A stretch of DNA of 64,000 nucleotides from Mycobacterium sp. E787 (lineage in GTDB: Bacteria; Actinomycetota; Actinomycetes; Mycobacteriales; Mycobacteriaceae): assembly GCF_001668725.1 (NCBI RefSeq), contig NZ_LZKL01000014.1:84315-148314 (forward strand), read 5' to 3'. Positions 52,366 through 60,386 of this stretch are shown here, piece after piece (position 1 is the first letter of the stretch; each line of letters starts with the position of its first letter). The position numbers were made by a program, and so were the translations under genes. The notes under the pieces were generated by a model. The model saw only the letters and a list, made by a program, of their open reading frames with translations, had not been told where the DNA came from and searched no databases.

Positions 52366-52569
52366 ATGGCACAGGGAACTGTGAAGTGGTTCAACGGTGA
52401 TAAGGGCTTCGGCTTCATCACCCCTGACGACGGCGCGAAGGACCTCTTCGTGCACTACTCCGAGATTCAGGGCTCCGGCTACCGCTCGCTCGAGGAGAAC
52501 CAGCGTGTTCAATTCGAGGTTGGGCAAGGGGCCAAGGGGCCTCAGGCAACTGGAGTTTCTGCCGTCTAG
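52366..52569 (+). CDS. cspA: Cold-shock protein CspA
   Basis: This 67-residue cold-shock-domain protein binds single-stranded RNA and DNA as a chaperone. RNP1 is KGFGFI (13-18) and RNP2 is LFVHY (27-31); the start [17 protein letters not shown] and end [10 protein letters not shown] are standard. A purine-rich GAGAGAAGAAAG precedes the ATG. A strong hairpin terminator follows 18 bp after the stop. The position after a DEAD-box helicase gene suggests shared use in the cold or stress response. Confidence 0.96.
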   Translation: MAQGTVKWFNGDKGFGFITPDDGAKDLFVHYSEIQGSGYRSLEENQRVQFEVGQGAKGPQATGVSAV

Positions 52570-52586
52570 GAACCTCACACTCGTGA

Positions 52587-52629
52587 CAGTGGGCTGGTGC
52601 GTTGCTTCGCACCAGCCCACTGCGTTTCT
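52587..52629 (+). terminator. Intrinsic terminator after cspA
   Basis: A perfect 15-bp stem (52587-52601 with 52608-52622; arms CAGTGGGCTGGTGCG and its complement) with a 6-base loop (TTGCTT) is followed by a short T-rich run. This is one of the clearest rho-independent-like terminators in the window. Confidence 0.85.
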
Positions 52630-52771
52630 TGATTACGCTGCGTCGGGGATGGGAGAGCGGCACAGCGCGAAGGAAGATGCGGCCCGCTTCTTCACCCGAC
52701 ATCTGAAGTGAGGCCGTTCGGACACGTTGCACGGCGTGGCGGTTGGATTCCAAGACGCTGCCGCGGCAACC

Positions 52772-52798
52772 TATTTCGTCACAGTGATGAATTAGGGC
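52772..52798. repeat. Palindromic element, copy A
   Basis: TATTTCGTCACAGTGATG is followed by AATTAGGGC. It shares the TTCGTCACAGTGAyG core with copy B at 53042-53068 and has one mismatch in the palindrome. Confidence 0.55.
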
Positions 52799-53041
52799 AC
52801 TGCGGCGCCCCGCGGCTGTCTTTGCCGGCGGGAGCGTGTCGGTGCCATTGGAACGCTTGCGTCGACGCGACGCGCGTACTCGGGGAGGGGGCGGCGTCGG
52901 AAACGACGGACAACGCCAAATCGTGCCGTGATCTAACCCTTGCGATCGCAATGGCGCCTTGGCGCGTGGTACCGATGAGCGAGGTCGTCGGCTCGGATTG
53001 CAGGCGAGCGGCAAGCGTTCAATGACCGTGCGCGGCAGCGC

Positions 53042-53068
53042 AATTCGTCACAGTGACGTATTGTGCGG
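53042..53068. repeat. Palindromic element, copy B
   Basis: AATTCGTCACAGTGACGTAT includes the perfect palindrome CGTCACAGTGACG (53046-53058). It is about 270 bp from copy A and in the same orientation. Confidence 0.55.
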
Positions 53069-53621
53069 TATGGGGGCCGCGGTGGAAGAAGGGCCCGCCA
53101 AGCGCGCGCGGTCGCCATTGCCGACGGACGCATCTCCGCTCCGTCGGCGGCCGCGAGTGTTCGATCGAACGGGGCAGACTGTGCGTATACACGACCTTGG
53201 GCGTTCGGTCGCCGGGGAAGGCAAGAGCCCAATCGTTGTCTGAGGTCAGCCGCCTGCGGCGAAGTCGCTTTACCGGGCTTTACCGATAAGCGACATTATG
53301 TCAAGTAAACTACTGCACGTGCGTTTGATGAATCATCGTCAGTTCCCGTGCCGACCACCGCTCCTCCCCGCGGTTTTCAGTTGCCGCGCAGAGCCTTCGT
53401 CAACCACTCGTGGGTGCGGATCAAGACCGATGTTCCCGGGGCGTCGGGTATGGTGGGTGGCGTAAATCGGGGCCGCCGTGCGGCGAATATCCGCTGGTGA
53501 GTCGGTTGTGCTGTCCGGGAGTGAGCTTGCGCGCGCCGGGTTGCCTTACGGGGAGGTGGCGTGCGCGGGAGCGGCTGTACCTGTTGGACGGAGTTCGTCC
53601 AGATCCGCGAGTACTTCGGCG

Positions 53622-54776
53622 ATGTGTGAGCGTGCCGGCGCAGGTGCGGCCTGGGATAGATCACCCTCACCGATCGGTGACAAATTGCTGCCTGATTTCT
53701 TCACAGATCGCCGCGAGCTTTGGGACGCACTGCGCAAGCGCGGGCCGGTCGTGTTTATCGAGGACAGCGCGTTTATGAATGGCTATTGCCTCACACGGGC
53801 CGATGACGTGCTCGCAGCGCTGCATAACCCGGAAGTGTTTTCGCTCAACCCCGTTTTGGATCGGCCGGAGCATGCGCGCTGGCGCGCAATCTTGCAGCCG
53901 CTATTGAATTCCCGCGCGGTGAAACAGATGCAACCCGCGTTGCAAGATCAGGCCGCGGCGGTGGTCGAAGCGGTGGCCGCGCAGGGTAGTTGTGAGGTGA
54001 TCGCCGATGTTGCGGAGCCATTCGCGGCCCGGGTTCTTCTCACAGTGTTGGGGTTGCCGCCGCAAGACTGGGATAGGTTGCTGCGCTGGGAGAAAGCGCT
54101 TTGGGCGATCCAGCGGGCGCCTCTGGCCGCGGTCACAGGTGTCCGTTTCCAGGATTTGGTGCAAAAATTCGAGATGCTCGCCTATTTGGCGGAGGCTTTC
54201 GCGCAGCGCCGCGCCAGCCCTGATATTGCGGGTGTTATGTCGCGGTTGGTTGCCGGTGACGATGGGTTCGACGAAGCTGACGCGTGCGCGGTAGTTGAGA
54301 TGCTGATCGCTGCAAGCATCACGCCGTTTAGGAGCGCGGTGGGTTTCGTGTTTCTTGACCTTGCCCGCGACCCGCGGCTATGCGCTTCGCTCCGCGAAAA
54401 CCCCCCAGGGATTGAGGGGTTCGTCGAAGACGTGCTGCGCCGCGAGCCGCCGGCCCCGGTGATTATCCGCAGGGCCGCTCAGAACGTCACCGTGGCGGGT
54501 GTCGAGATACCGGCAGGGGCCCGGGTCGGGCTGTGCGTAGGGGCGGCCATCCAAGAAGACATGGCGGACGGCCACGGGTCGCGGGCGGACTACTGGGCGT
54601 TCGGCGGGGGCCCGCACCGCTGTGTGGCCGTCAGTCTGGCGAAAACGGCGTTGACTGTGTTGGTCAGCGAATGGTTACGCACTATCCCCGCGTTCCGGTT
54701 AGACGCTGAGTCCGTGCCGCCGGTTATCCTCGAGGACGCGGTCCGGCTATCGAGTTTGCCGCTGCGCTGGCATTAA
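53622..54776 (+). CDS. Divergent cytochrome P450
   Basis: The 384-residue protein is recognisably a P450. The C-terminal haem loop FGGGPHRC (327-334, thiolate Cys334) is intact, and VEIPAGARVGLCVGAAI is the usual beta segment. It departs from the family in three ways. The ExxR motif of the K helix reads DVLR (270-273). The I-helix oxygen-activation motif reads AASIT (230-234) instead of AGxxT. The PDRF-type block before the haem loop is missing, replaced by a short QEDMADGHGSRADYW. The ATG at 53622 is chosen because family sequence starts soon after (KLLPDFFTDRRELWDALRKR). No ferredoxin or reductase gene is adjacent. It could be a specialised or non-catalytic P450. Confidence 0.78.
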   Translation: MCERAGAGAAWDRSPSPIGDKLLPDFFTDRRELWDALRKRGPVVFIEDSAFMNGYCLTRADDVLAALHNPEVFSLNPVLDRPEHARWRAILQPLLNSRAVKQMQPALQDQAAAVVEAVAAQGSCEVIADVAEPFAARVLLTVLGLPPQDWDRLLRWEKALWAIQRAPLAAVTGVRFQDLVQKFEMLAYLAEAFAQRRASPDIAGVMSRLVAGDDGFDEADACAVVEMLIAASITPFRSAVGFVFLDLARDPRLCASLRENPPGIEGFVEDVLRREPPAPVIIRRAAQNVTVAGVEIPAGARVGLCVGAAIQEDMADGHGSRADYWAFGGGPHRCVAVSLAKTALTVLVSEWLRTIPAFRLDAESVPPVILEDAVRLSSLPLRWH

Positions 54777-55135
54777 GTCAGACCGCGCGGGTAATTGCCG
54801 TAGATGCCGCGCTCGTCGCCAGTTTCAGCTCAGCACCGCGCGACACACAGTCCGGTTACGGCCGCCGCGCCCGCGGCCGTGAGCGCGGCACCAGCGGACC
54901 GTAGTGAAGCCTTCCGTTTCGCCGCGCCGCTTGAGCGCGAGGAACATCGCTTCGTCCTTGGGAACCCTGCCAGGTTCAGGGGGACCTGTTGCGATCAGGA
55001 GCCCGGTCGTGCGCCTCGTCGACCTCCGTTGGTCGGACAGAACTTAACGCGGTAGGCGATGCGCTGGGCCGAATTGTCCACTCTCCGGACATCGGTTTGT
55101 CGCCCCCGCCGCAACGGTCCTAGCGTTCCATCGTG
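54777..55135. other. Intergenic stretch, no gene supported
   Basis: About 360 bp between the P450 and a SnoaL-like gene. The short frames here lack a ribosome-binding site and family similarity, and no palindrome or promoter stands out. Confidence 0.5.
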
Positions 55136-55636
55136 ATGAACGGCAATGAAATGGTGGAGCTCTGGGAGCGGCATACCCGCTACGAATTCGACGTCAGGAA
55201 CGCAGATCTCGCGGTGTCGACGATGGTCCCCGAGGCGCGGGTCATGCACCTGCCGACGATGAGCGGCGCATCCGGACGCGACGCTCTGCGCGCCTATTAC
55301 GCCGACGTCTTCATCCCAGGGCAGCCGCCGGACACGGAGCTTGACCTCATTGACCGCTCGATTGGTGAAGACGTCTTGGTCGATGAGTGCATCATCCGGC
55401 TCACCCACGACCGCGTGGTGCCGCATCTTCTTCCCGGCGTGGCCCCGACGGGTGTGCTGCTCGAGATCGCCTTCGTCGTGATCGTCAAGTTCCGGGACGG
55501 CTTGATGCTGAGCGAGACGCTCTACTGGGATCATGCTCAAGTGCTGCGCCAAGCCGGTCTGCTGTCTGCGGCCGGACTCCCGCTGCCCGACACGTCCGAC
55601 ATCACCGGCTACTTGCGCGACTCGAGGATCCGTTGA
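55136..55636 (+). CDS. SnoaL-like (NTF2-fold) protein
   Basis: The 166-residue protein has the SnoaL pattern VELWERHTRYEFDVRNADLA, then RVMHLPTMSGASGRDALRAY and YYADVFIPG. The long strands LVDECIIRLTHDRVVPHLLP and LLEIAFVVIVKFRDGLMLSE follow. The conserved Trp/His/Asp face suggests an enzyme or ligand-binding protein. ATG 55136 and GTG 55133 are both possible. An IclR-family gene follows after 64 bp in the same direction and may be linked to it. Confidence 0.75.
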   Translation: MNGNEMVELWERHTRYEFDVRNADLAVSTMVPEARVMHLPTMSGASGRDALRAYYADVFIPGQPPDTELDLIDRSIGEDVLVDECIIRLTHDRVVPHLLPGVAPTGVLLEIAFVVIVKFRDGLMLSETLYWDHAQVLRQAGLLSAAGLPLPDTSDITGYLRDSRIR

Positions 55637-55700
55637 TGCAGCGCGTGGCGCGAGTGGGACCACGGGCCAGTGTCACCGGAGCCAGAAGGTACGCTGTCGC

Positions 55701-56381
55701 ATGGCCTTTACTGCTGGAAAGCCCGAACCAGTCGGCCCAGCCCGAGGCGTCATCCAGAGTGCGTTCGCACTTCTTGAGTTGGTCTCCGAGTTGCAGCCGG
55801 TGCGGCTGGTGGATCTCAGCGCAGCAGCACGGCTCCCCCATCCGACGGTGCATCGACTCCTTCGCCAGCTGGTAGATGTGGGAGCAGTTCGGCGGGACGG
55901 GACGCGTTACTGCTTGGGCGCAACTGTGCTCCGTCTCGGTGCGACGGTCACGCCGGTGGCCCGACTGCGCGTCGCGTCGCGGCGGCCCATGGCCGAACTC
56001 GCGGCGCTTACCGGGGCAGCCGTATGCCTGTCGGTCGACTTGGGCGACGGCCCCGTATACCTCGACACGCTCGACGCCCGAACACCCGTCCGCTACATCG
56101 CGAAGACGGGTGACGCCGTCCCGCCGGAAACGGCGCAAGCCCGCGCGCACCATAGCTGCGCAACTAGGGTTCCGCTTGTTGACGCCGGGCAGGTGGCAGC
56201 CGACTACAGCTGCGCCGCGATGGCGATTCCGCTTGGATCATCGGGCGTCGCTGTCGTGTCCACGTTGCTACCGACGGGCCGTCCCCCGGCCGGGATGATC
56301 GAAGCCACTCGCCGGACAGCAGAACGCATCACCACTTCACTGCGGCCGTCCGTCCCAGATCGATCGACCAGCCCGACATGA
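55701..56381 (+). CDS. IclR-family transcriptional regulator
   Basis: The 226-residue regulator has a winged-helix N-terminus (SAFALLELVSELQPVRLVDL, then LPHPTVHRLLRQLVDVGAVR) and an effector-binding GAF-like domain from about 85 (MAELAALTGAAVCLSVDLGD, GPVYLDTLDARTPVRYIAKT). It is shorter than the usual ~250 residues, and the region around the effector pocket (HHSCATRVPLVDAGQVAADY) is compressed. IclR proteins often regulate aromatic or sugar-acid catabolism. The frame open to 55533 overlaps the SnoaL gene; ATG 55701 begins the family sequence. Confidence 0.82.
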   Translation: MAFTAGKPEPVGPARGVIQSAFALLELVSELQPVRLVDLSAAARLPHPTVHRLLRQLVDVGAVRRDGTRYCLGATVLRLGATVTPVARLRVASRRPMAELAALTGAAVCLSVDLGDGPVYLDTLDARTPVRYIAKTGDAVPPETAQARAHHSCATRVPLVDAGQVAADYSCAAMAIPLGSSGVAVVSTLLPTGRPPAGMIEATRRTAERITTSLRPSVPDRSTSPT

Positions 56382-56411
56382 TCGCCTGACCGCACACGAA
56401 CAAGCGGTCCC

Positions 56412-56852
56412 CTAAGCCCTTGAGGGCCCGGTGTTGAGCCGTCGCCGTCGCGATAGCAGCCGGTCTAGGGAGTATCTGTTATCAGCGCGGAACGCAATGA
56501 CCGCGGCGAGAAAGATCGTGTGAACGAGCTGATCGCCGATCAGGTCGAAACGTTCAATCGACGTCGCGCCGAAGATCAGGATCATCATGACGCAGCTGGC
56601 CGCCACCGCGGCCGTGCGTGTCATGGCGCCGGCCACCAACAGCAGTCCGCTCAGCAACTCCACAAACGGCAAGACATAGCCGCACCCGGAGACCAGCGCC
56701 GGAGGCAGAAGCGATGTGTGAAACTCGCTCATCAAGCCAGCGTGAAAGACACCCAGCTTCGGCAGCCGAACCACACCATGCCCAACCAGACTGACCCCAA
56801 TGGCGAGGCGCACGACGAGATAGGCCAGAGTGCGATCTTCTGCGGCTGGCAT
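56412..56852 (-). CDS. DoxX-family membrane protein
   Basis: The 146-residue membrane protein has four hydrophobic helices (for example LAYLVVRLAIGVSLVGHGVV, VLPFVELLSGLLLVAGAMTR and AASCVMMILIFGATSIERFD). The motif GVSLVGHGVVRLPKLGVFHA is typical of DoxX proteins. The ATG at 56852 follows GGGGGAGAA at good spacing; a GTG at 56867 is less likely. It is convergent with the IclR gene. The function is unknown. Confidence 0.78.
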   Translation of the reverse strand: MPAAEDRTLAYLVVRLAIGVSLVGHGVVRLPKLGVFHAGLMSEFHTSLLPPALVSGCGYVLPFVELLSGLLLVAGAMTRTAAVAASCVMMILIFGATSIERFDLIGDQLVHTIFLAAVIAFRADNRYSLDRLLSRRRRLNTGPSRA

Positions 56853-57050
56853 CCTGTTCTCCCCCACAACATCCGAGTGCGCACATAAGTGGACCGTCTA
56901 TCGTCGCGAAGAAGGTTGTAGCCGCTGTTCATCGTGTTCCACTGCGGCCCAGTCCTTTCCGCTTGCTGAGGCTGCGGCACGGCCTCAACGAACTCTGCCA
57001 CCTCCGCAACCGGGACCGCCTCGGCGCCGACGATGCGGCGCAGTACCGGA

Positions 57051-57524
57051 TCAACACTCGTCGGTGACCCGGACGCGGTTTACCTCGGCGTAGTCGACCG
57101 GCTCCCCACAGGCATCGCAAGTGTGACCGACCGACAACTCGTGGTCGCGATGACGCATCGAGATCGGCGGCTGCTCGACCGCCCACCGGTTACCCCATTG
57201 GCGCAGCACCTGCAGCACCGGAATCAGGCCACGACCTGCCTCGCTGAGGTAATAGCCCCAGCGCGGCGGCGCCTCTTGGTACGTCGCGCGCTCGAGGACG
57301 CCAGCGGCGACGAGTTCCTTGAGCCGGGCGGTCAGGCGGTCGCGTGGGGCGCCGGTGTTCCGCGCGATCTCGCCGAAGCGGTGGTGCCCGAGATGGACCT
57401 CGCGAATGATCAGCAGGGACCACCGGTCCCCCACGATCTCCAAGGCGGCGGCGATCGCGCAGGGCCTCCCCCGGACCGTCGGGGTCTGCAACGGTCCCGG
57501 CGGTTGGGCGGCGCTTACGGACAT
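57051..57524 (-). CDS. HxlR-family transcriptional regulator
   Basis: The 157-residue winged-helix regulator has the HxlR core: RPCAIAAALEIVGDRWSLLI with the conserved Cys, HLGHHRFGEIARNTGAPRDR, LTARLKELVAAGVLERATYQ, then RWGYYLSEAGRGLIPVLQVL. A C-terminal CDACG segment suggests a zinc site. The N-terminal Cys could sense redox or electrophiles, as in other HxlR proteins. It is divergent from an MFS gene, with a perfect-arm palindrome between them. Confidence 0.88.
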   Translation of the reverse strand: MSVSAAQPPGPLQTPTVRGRPCAIAAALEIVGDRWSLLIIREVHLGHHRFGEIARNTGAPRDRLTARLKELVAAGVLERATYQEAPPRWGYYLSEAGRGLIPVLQVLRQWGNRWAVEQPPISMRHRDHELSVGHTCDACGEPVDYAEVNRVRVTDEC

Positions 57525-57532
57525 AAGCTCTA

Positions 57533-57594
57533 GGTTTGCATATCAAACCGTGGTATCGCTAGTCTGCTGCCTGTGACGGTCTGGAAATCAAACC
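57533..57594. promoter_or_regulatory. HxlR operator region between regulator and MFS exporter
   Basis: GGTTTGCATATCAAACC (57533-57549) has perfect 6-bp arms around 5 bp and sits between the HxlR and MFS starts. A further half-site, ATCAAACCG, recurs at 57587-57595 just inside the MFS coding start. Binding would affect both promoters. Confidence 0.7.
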
Positions 57595-59003
57595 GCGCTA
57601 CGGCGCGGTGGATCATGTCCACCGTGGTCGTGGCGGCGGTGTTCATGTCGAACCTGGACCTCTGGATTGTCAATGTCGCCCTTGTAGACATCGGGCGCGG
57701 CTTCGGCAGCTCACTGTCCGCCGCCTCCTGGGTGCTCAACGCGTACGCCATCGCGCTGGCCGCGCTGCTGATACCGGCGGGGCGCCTCGGTGACCGGTTC
57801 GGCCAGCGAAGGGTTTTTCTCCTTGGCATCGCGGTGTTCACTGTCGCCTCGCTGGCCTGCGCCGTTGCTCCCAATCTCGCCGTCCTGGTGGCCGCGCGGG
57901 TCCTGCAATCGGTCGGCGCCGCCGCGCAACTGCCGACATCCCTGGCCTTGCTGATGGCCTCGGTGGAACCGCATCGCCGTACCAACGTGGCCCGCGGCTG
58001 GGCCGCCGTTGGCGGGCTTGCCGCGGTCTGCGGGCCAGTGCTCGGAGGGGTCCTGGTCACCTTCAGCTGGCGGTGGGTATTCATGGTGAACCTGCCTGTC
58101 GGCCTCGCGGCGTGGCTCCTCGGCCGCCGTGTCCTGCCGTTCGAACCGGCCCGCCGCGACGACCGATTGCCCGACCTCGTCGGCAGTGCCTTGTTGATCG
58201 TCGCGGTGGCCGCTCTGACCGGTGCGCTGGTGCAGGCGCCCATCTGGGGATGGGTCTCGGCGGGCACGGTCGCGTTGGCGGCGCTCGCCATGCTGGGTAC
58301 CGCTGGGTTCCTGTGGCGGACGGCGCGGCACCCGCACCCGCTGCTCGAACTGCCGCTGCTGAAGATCCGTAACTTCGCCATTGCCAACGTTGCGTTCTTC
58401 TGCTTCGGCGCCGCCTTCGCCATCATGCTTCTGTCGAACTCGCTTTGGTGTCAGGATATTTGGCACTACAGCGTGTTGCGCACCGGTCTCGCGATGGCGC
58501 CCAGCCCGGCCCTGGTGCCGGTCGTCACCATCGGGTCCGCCCGGCTCGTTCACCGCATCGGTCCCGGCCGCGTGGCCGCGATCGGAAGCACGCTGTTCGC
58601 CGCCTCGCTAGTTTGGCGAATCGTCTTCGCCAGGGCCGCGCCACATTACGTGACCGATCTGCTCCCCAGCATGCTGCTCAGCGGAATCGGGGTCGGACTG
58701 ACGCTGAGCACTCTCATGGCCGCAGGCGCCACCGCCCTGCCGCCGGCACGCGCCGCCACGGGTTCGGCGCTGGTCAACTCCGGTCGCCAGGTGGCCTCGG
58801 CGCTTGGCGTGGCCATCCTGGTGACCGCCCTGGGGCCCACCGCCTCGGTGCGCGACTTCGACGTCGGCTGGTGGCTAGCGCTCGCCTTCATCGCCGCGAC
58901 CGTGGTTATCAGTCTCACCCTGCCGCACGTCCGCTCCGAGGTGTCTGCCTCCGTGGCGGTTCCGAGGCGCTCGCTGACCGGTCCAGTCGTCGAAATGTCC
59001 TGA
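57573..59003 (+). CDS. MFS drug exporter (DHA2, EmrB/QacA type)
   Basis: The 476-residue transporter has 13-14 hydrophobic helices. Helix 1 carries the conserved Asp region VFMSNLDLWIVNVALVDIGR; motif A is AGRLGDRFGQRRVFLLG, and motif C is near GPVLGGVLVTFSWRWVFMVN. DHA2 transporters expel hydrophobic compounds using proton motive force. The start is a GTG and the coding start contains part of the operator. The HxlR regulator next door probably controls it, a common drug- or electrophile-responsive pair. Confidence 0.9.
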   Translation: MTVWKSNRATARWIMSTVVVAAVFMSNLDLWIVNVALVDIGRGFGSSLSAASWVLNAYAIALAALLIPAGRLGDRFGQRRVFLLGIAVFTVASLACAVAPNLAVLVAARVLQSVGAAAQLPTSLALLMASVEPHRRTNVARGWAAVGGLAAVCGPVLGGVLVTFSWRWVFMVNLPVGLAAWLLGRRVLPFEPARRDDRLPDLVGSALLIVAVAALTGALVQAPIWGWVSAGTVALAALAMLGTAGFLWRTARHPHPLLELPLLKIRNFAIANVAFFCFGAAFAIMLLSNSLWCQDIWHYSVLRTGLAMAPSPALVPVVTIGSARLVHRIGPGRVAAIGSTLFAASLVWRIVFARAAPHYVTDLLPSMLLSGIGVGLTLSTLMAAGATALPPARAATGSALVNSGRQVASALGVAILVTALGPTASVRDFDVGWWLALAFIAATVVISLTLPHVRSEVSASVAVPRRSLTGPVVEMS

Positions 59004-59039
59004 CGAACAGGCGAGACACCGCCTCCCCCGGTGACACCT

Positions 59040-59060
59040 AAACGCGAACGCTCATGTTTT
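59040..59060. promoter_or_regulatory. TetR operator, copy 1
   Basis: The 21-bp sequence starting AAACGCGAACGCTCATG lies 20 bp before the TetR start. Its reverse complement recurs at 59684-59704 with one mismatch, in front of the downstream operon. Confidence 0.75.
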
Positions 59061-59079
59061 TAATCGCTAGACTGACCGC

Positions 59080-59667
59080 ATGCCGAAGGTGTCCGACGAG
59101 TACCGCGCCAGTCGGCGCGCCCACATATTGGCGGCGGCGCGCCGCTGCTTCGTGCGCGACGGATTCCACGGCACCTCAATGCAGGACCTGGTGAACGAGG
59201 CCGGGATCTCCTCTGGCGCGGTCTACCGCTACTTCCCCAGCAAGGACGCGGTCATCGAGGCGATCGCCGCCGAAAACCTCGAGCAGGTGGTCTCGGTGAT
59301 CCGTCAATCCGTCGAGGACGGCCTGCCCGCCGAGGCGGCCATCGCGGCCGTCCTCGAGTTCGTCACCGAACGCCACGCCCAGGACGGCTTCGCGGCGATC
59401 GCCTTGCTCGTATGGACGGAGGCGCTGCGGAACCCGGCCCTGGCCGAACTCCTGCGCAACGCCAATGCCGCTGCGGGGCAACTGTTGAGCTCGGGACGGG
59501 CGAAGAGCCGCAGCCGTGGCCCCGCGGTGAACGATGTGCTGCTGTGTGTGCTGCCGGGCTACCTGATGCAGTTGGCCCTCGGCGGTCAGGCGTCGGTGGA
59601 TCGCGTGCCGCACACCGTGAAGGGAATCTCTGCCGACCCGCCCGTCGGCGCGCGTCGCAGGCCGTAG
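59080..59667 (+). CDS. TetR-family regulator of the following operon
   Basis: The 195-residue regulator has its HTH at about 10-58 (RASRRAHILAAARRCFVRDG, then EAGISSGAVYRYFPSKDAVI). The helical effector domain contains FAAIALLVWTEALRNPALAE and ends with a basic Arg tail. The same 21-bp motif lies upstream of this gene and of the next one, in opposite orientation, so it probably represses both. It is co-oriented with the operon, with a 149-bp gap. Confidence 0.88.
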   Translation: MPKVSDEYRASRRAHILAAARRCFVRDGFHGTSMQDLVNEAGISSGAVYRYFPSKDAVIEAIAAENLEQVVSVIRQSVEDGLPAEAAIAAVLEFVTERHAQDGFAAIALLVWTEALRNPALAELLRNANAAAGQLLSSGRAKSRSRGPAVNDVLLCVLPGYLMQLALGGQASVDRVPHTVKGISADPPVGARRRP

Positions 59668-59683
59668 CGGCAAGTCGTCTAAA

Positions 59684-59708
59684 AAAACATGAACGTTCGC
59701 GTTTGACA
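59684..59708. promoter_or_regulatory. TetR operator copy 2 with -35 element of the catabolic operon
   Basis: At 59684-59704 the motif AACATGAACGTTCGCG is the reverse complement of the site before the TetR gene (one mismatch in 21). A TTGACA -35 hexamer (59703-59708) overlaps its end, so the regulator would occlude RNA polymerase. The first gene starts at 59817. Confidence 0.75.
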
Positions 59709-59816
59709 TCGCTGCGCGACCGGTGTCATGCTTGGAACGTGAGTACTCATTCACCTTAGGGGCCGCGTCGCCCCACGCACGAGCACATCGCCGTCGCCAG
59801 CGGAGGAGTTGAAAAC

Positions 59817-60386
59817 GTGAGTGACGCAACACCATTCGGTACTTTTGGTCGTTTCGCGGAGACACCGGTAGCCGCGATGCCACCTGACATGAAGGACGCG
59901 TACGACTACACCCGGAAGCTGCGCGGGCTGGTGCCGGGTCCGCACAGAATCTGGCTGGCCAACCCGACATTGTCCCGGACGATCGTCCCCACGGGCGCCT
60001 ACTACCAGAGCGACTCGACGCTGACCAAAGCGGAGATCGAGATCGCGACCAATCTGGTCTGCGGCCATTGGGGCAGCGCGTACGCCAGCTACGAACACGA
60101 GATCATCGGCGAGCGGGACGGCCGGCTGCAGCCGGACCGCGTCGAGGCCCTGATCGCCGGCGCGCCGACGTCCTTCGACGACCCGCGCGAACAGGTCGTC
60201 TACGAGTTGTCCTCGGCGTTGCTCGCCGCGCGTGTGGTCCCCGTGGGCCTGTATCGGCGGGCAAAGGCGCTGCTGGGGGATGCCGGCATCGTCGACGTCA
60301 CGGTGTTGCTGGGCTGGTTCACGATGGTCTGCATGACCCTCGGTGCGTACGACGTGCCGGCGAACGCGACGGGTCTGGACCAGTGA
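59817..60386 (+). CDS. Carboxymuconolactone decarboxylase-like protein 1
   Basis: The 189-residue protein of the CMD/AhpD superfamily is helical throughout. The region TLTKAEIEIATNLVCGHWGS and ASYEHEIIGERDGRLQPDRV corresponds to the CMD helix pair, with a single Cys and the conserved His in EHE; a true CxxC redox pair of AhpD is absent, favouring a decarboxylase-like or unknown function. The start is a GTG. The stop overlaps the next gene (GTGA), indicating coupling. Confidence 0.82.
   Translation: MSDATPFGTFGRFAETPVAAMPPDMKDAYDYTRKLRGLVPGPHRIWLANPTLSRTIVPTGAYYQSDSTLTKAEIEIATNLVCGHWGSAYASYEHEIIGERDGRLQPDRVEALIAGAPTSFDDPREQVVYELSSALLAARVVPVGLYRRAKALLGDAGIVDVTVLLGWFTMVCMTLGAYDVPANATGLDQ

Larger units (their letters stand above)
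52630..53621. other. About 1 kb without a convincing gene, carrying two related palindromic elements
   Basis: No frame in this stretch has a good ribosome-binding site plus family-like sequence. It holds two related elements: CGTCACAGTGATG at 52778-52790 and the perfect palindrome CGTCACAGTGACG at 53046-53058, each with similar AT-rich flanks (ATTTCGTC.../AATTCGTC...; ...GAATT/...GTATT). Weak similarity continues for about 100 bp downstream of each. From about 53280 the sequence becomes AT-richer and leads into the P450 gene. It may be a remnant or an untranslated regulatory region. Confidence 0.5.

Noticed and set aside
52418..53014. 198-codon minus-strand frame opposite cspA
   Set aside because: Covers the cspA terminator and cspA antisense; no ribosome-binding site. 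The weak likeness of its HCDEIGCRG segment to the frame at 52933-53232 follows from the DNA repeat.
53478..53621. Longer N-terminus for the P450
   Set aside because: The extra 48 residues are low-complexity and not P450-like, with no ribosome-binding site at 53478.
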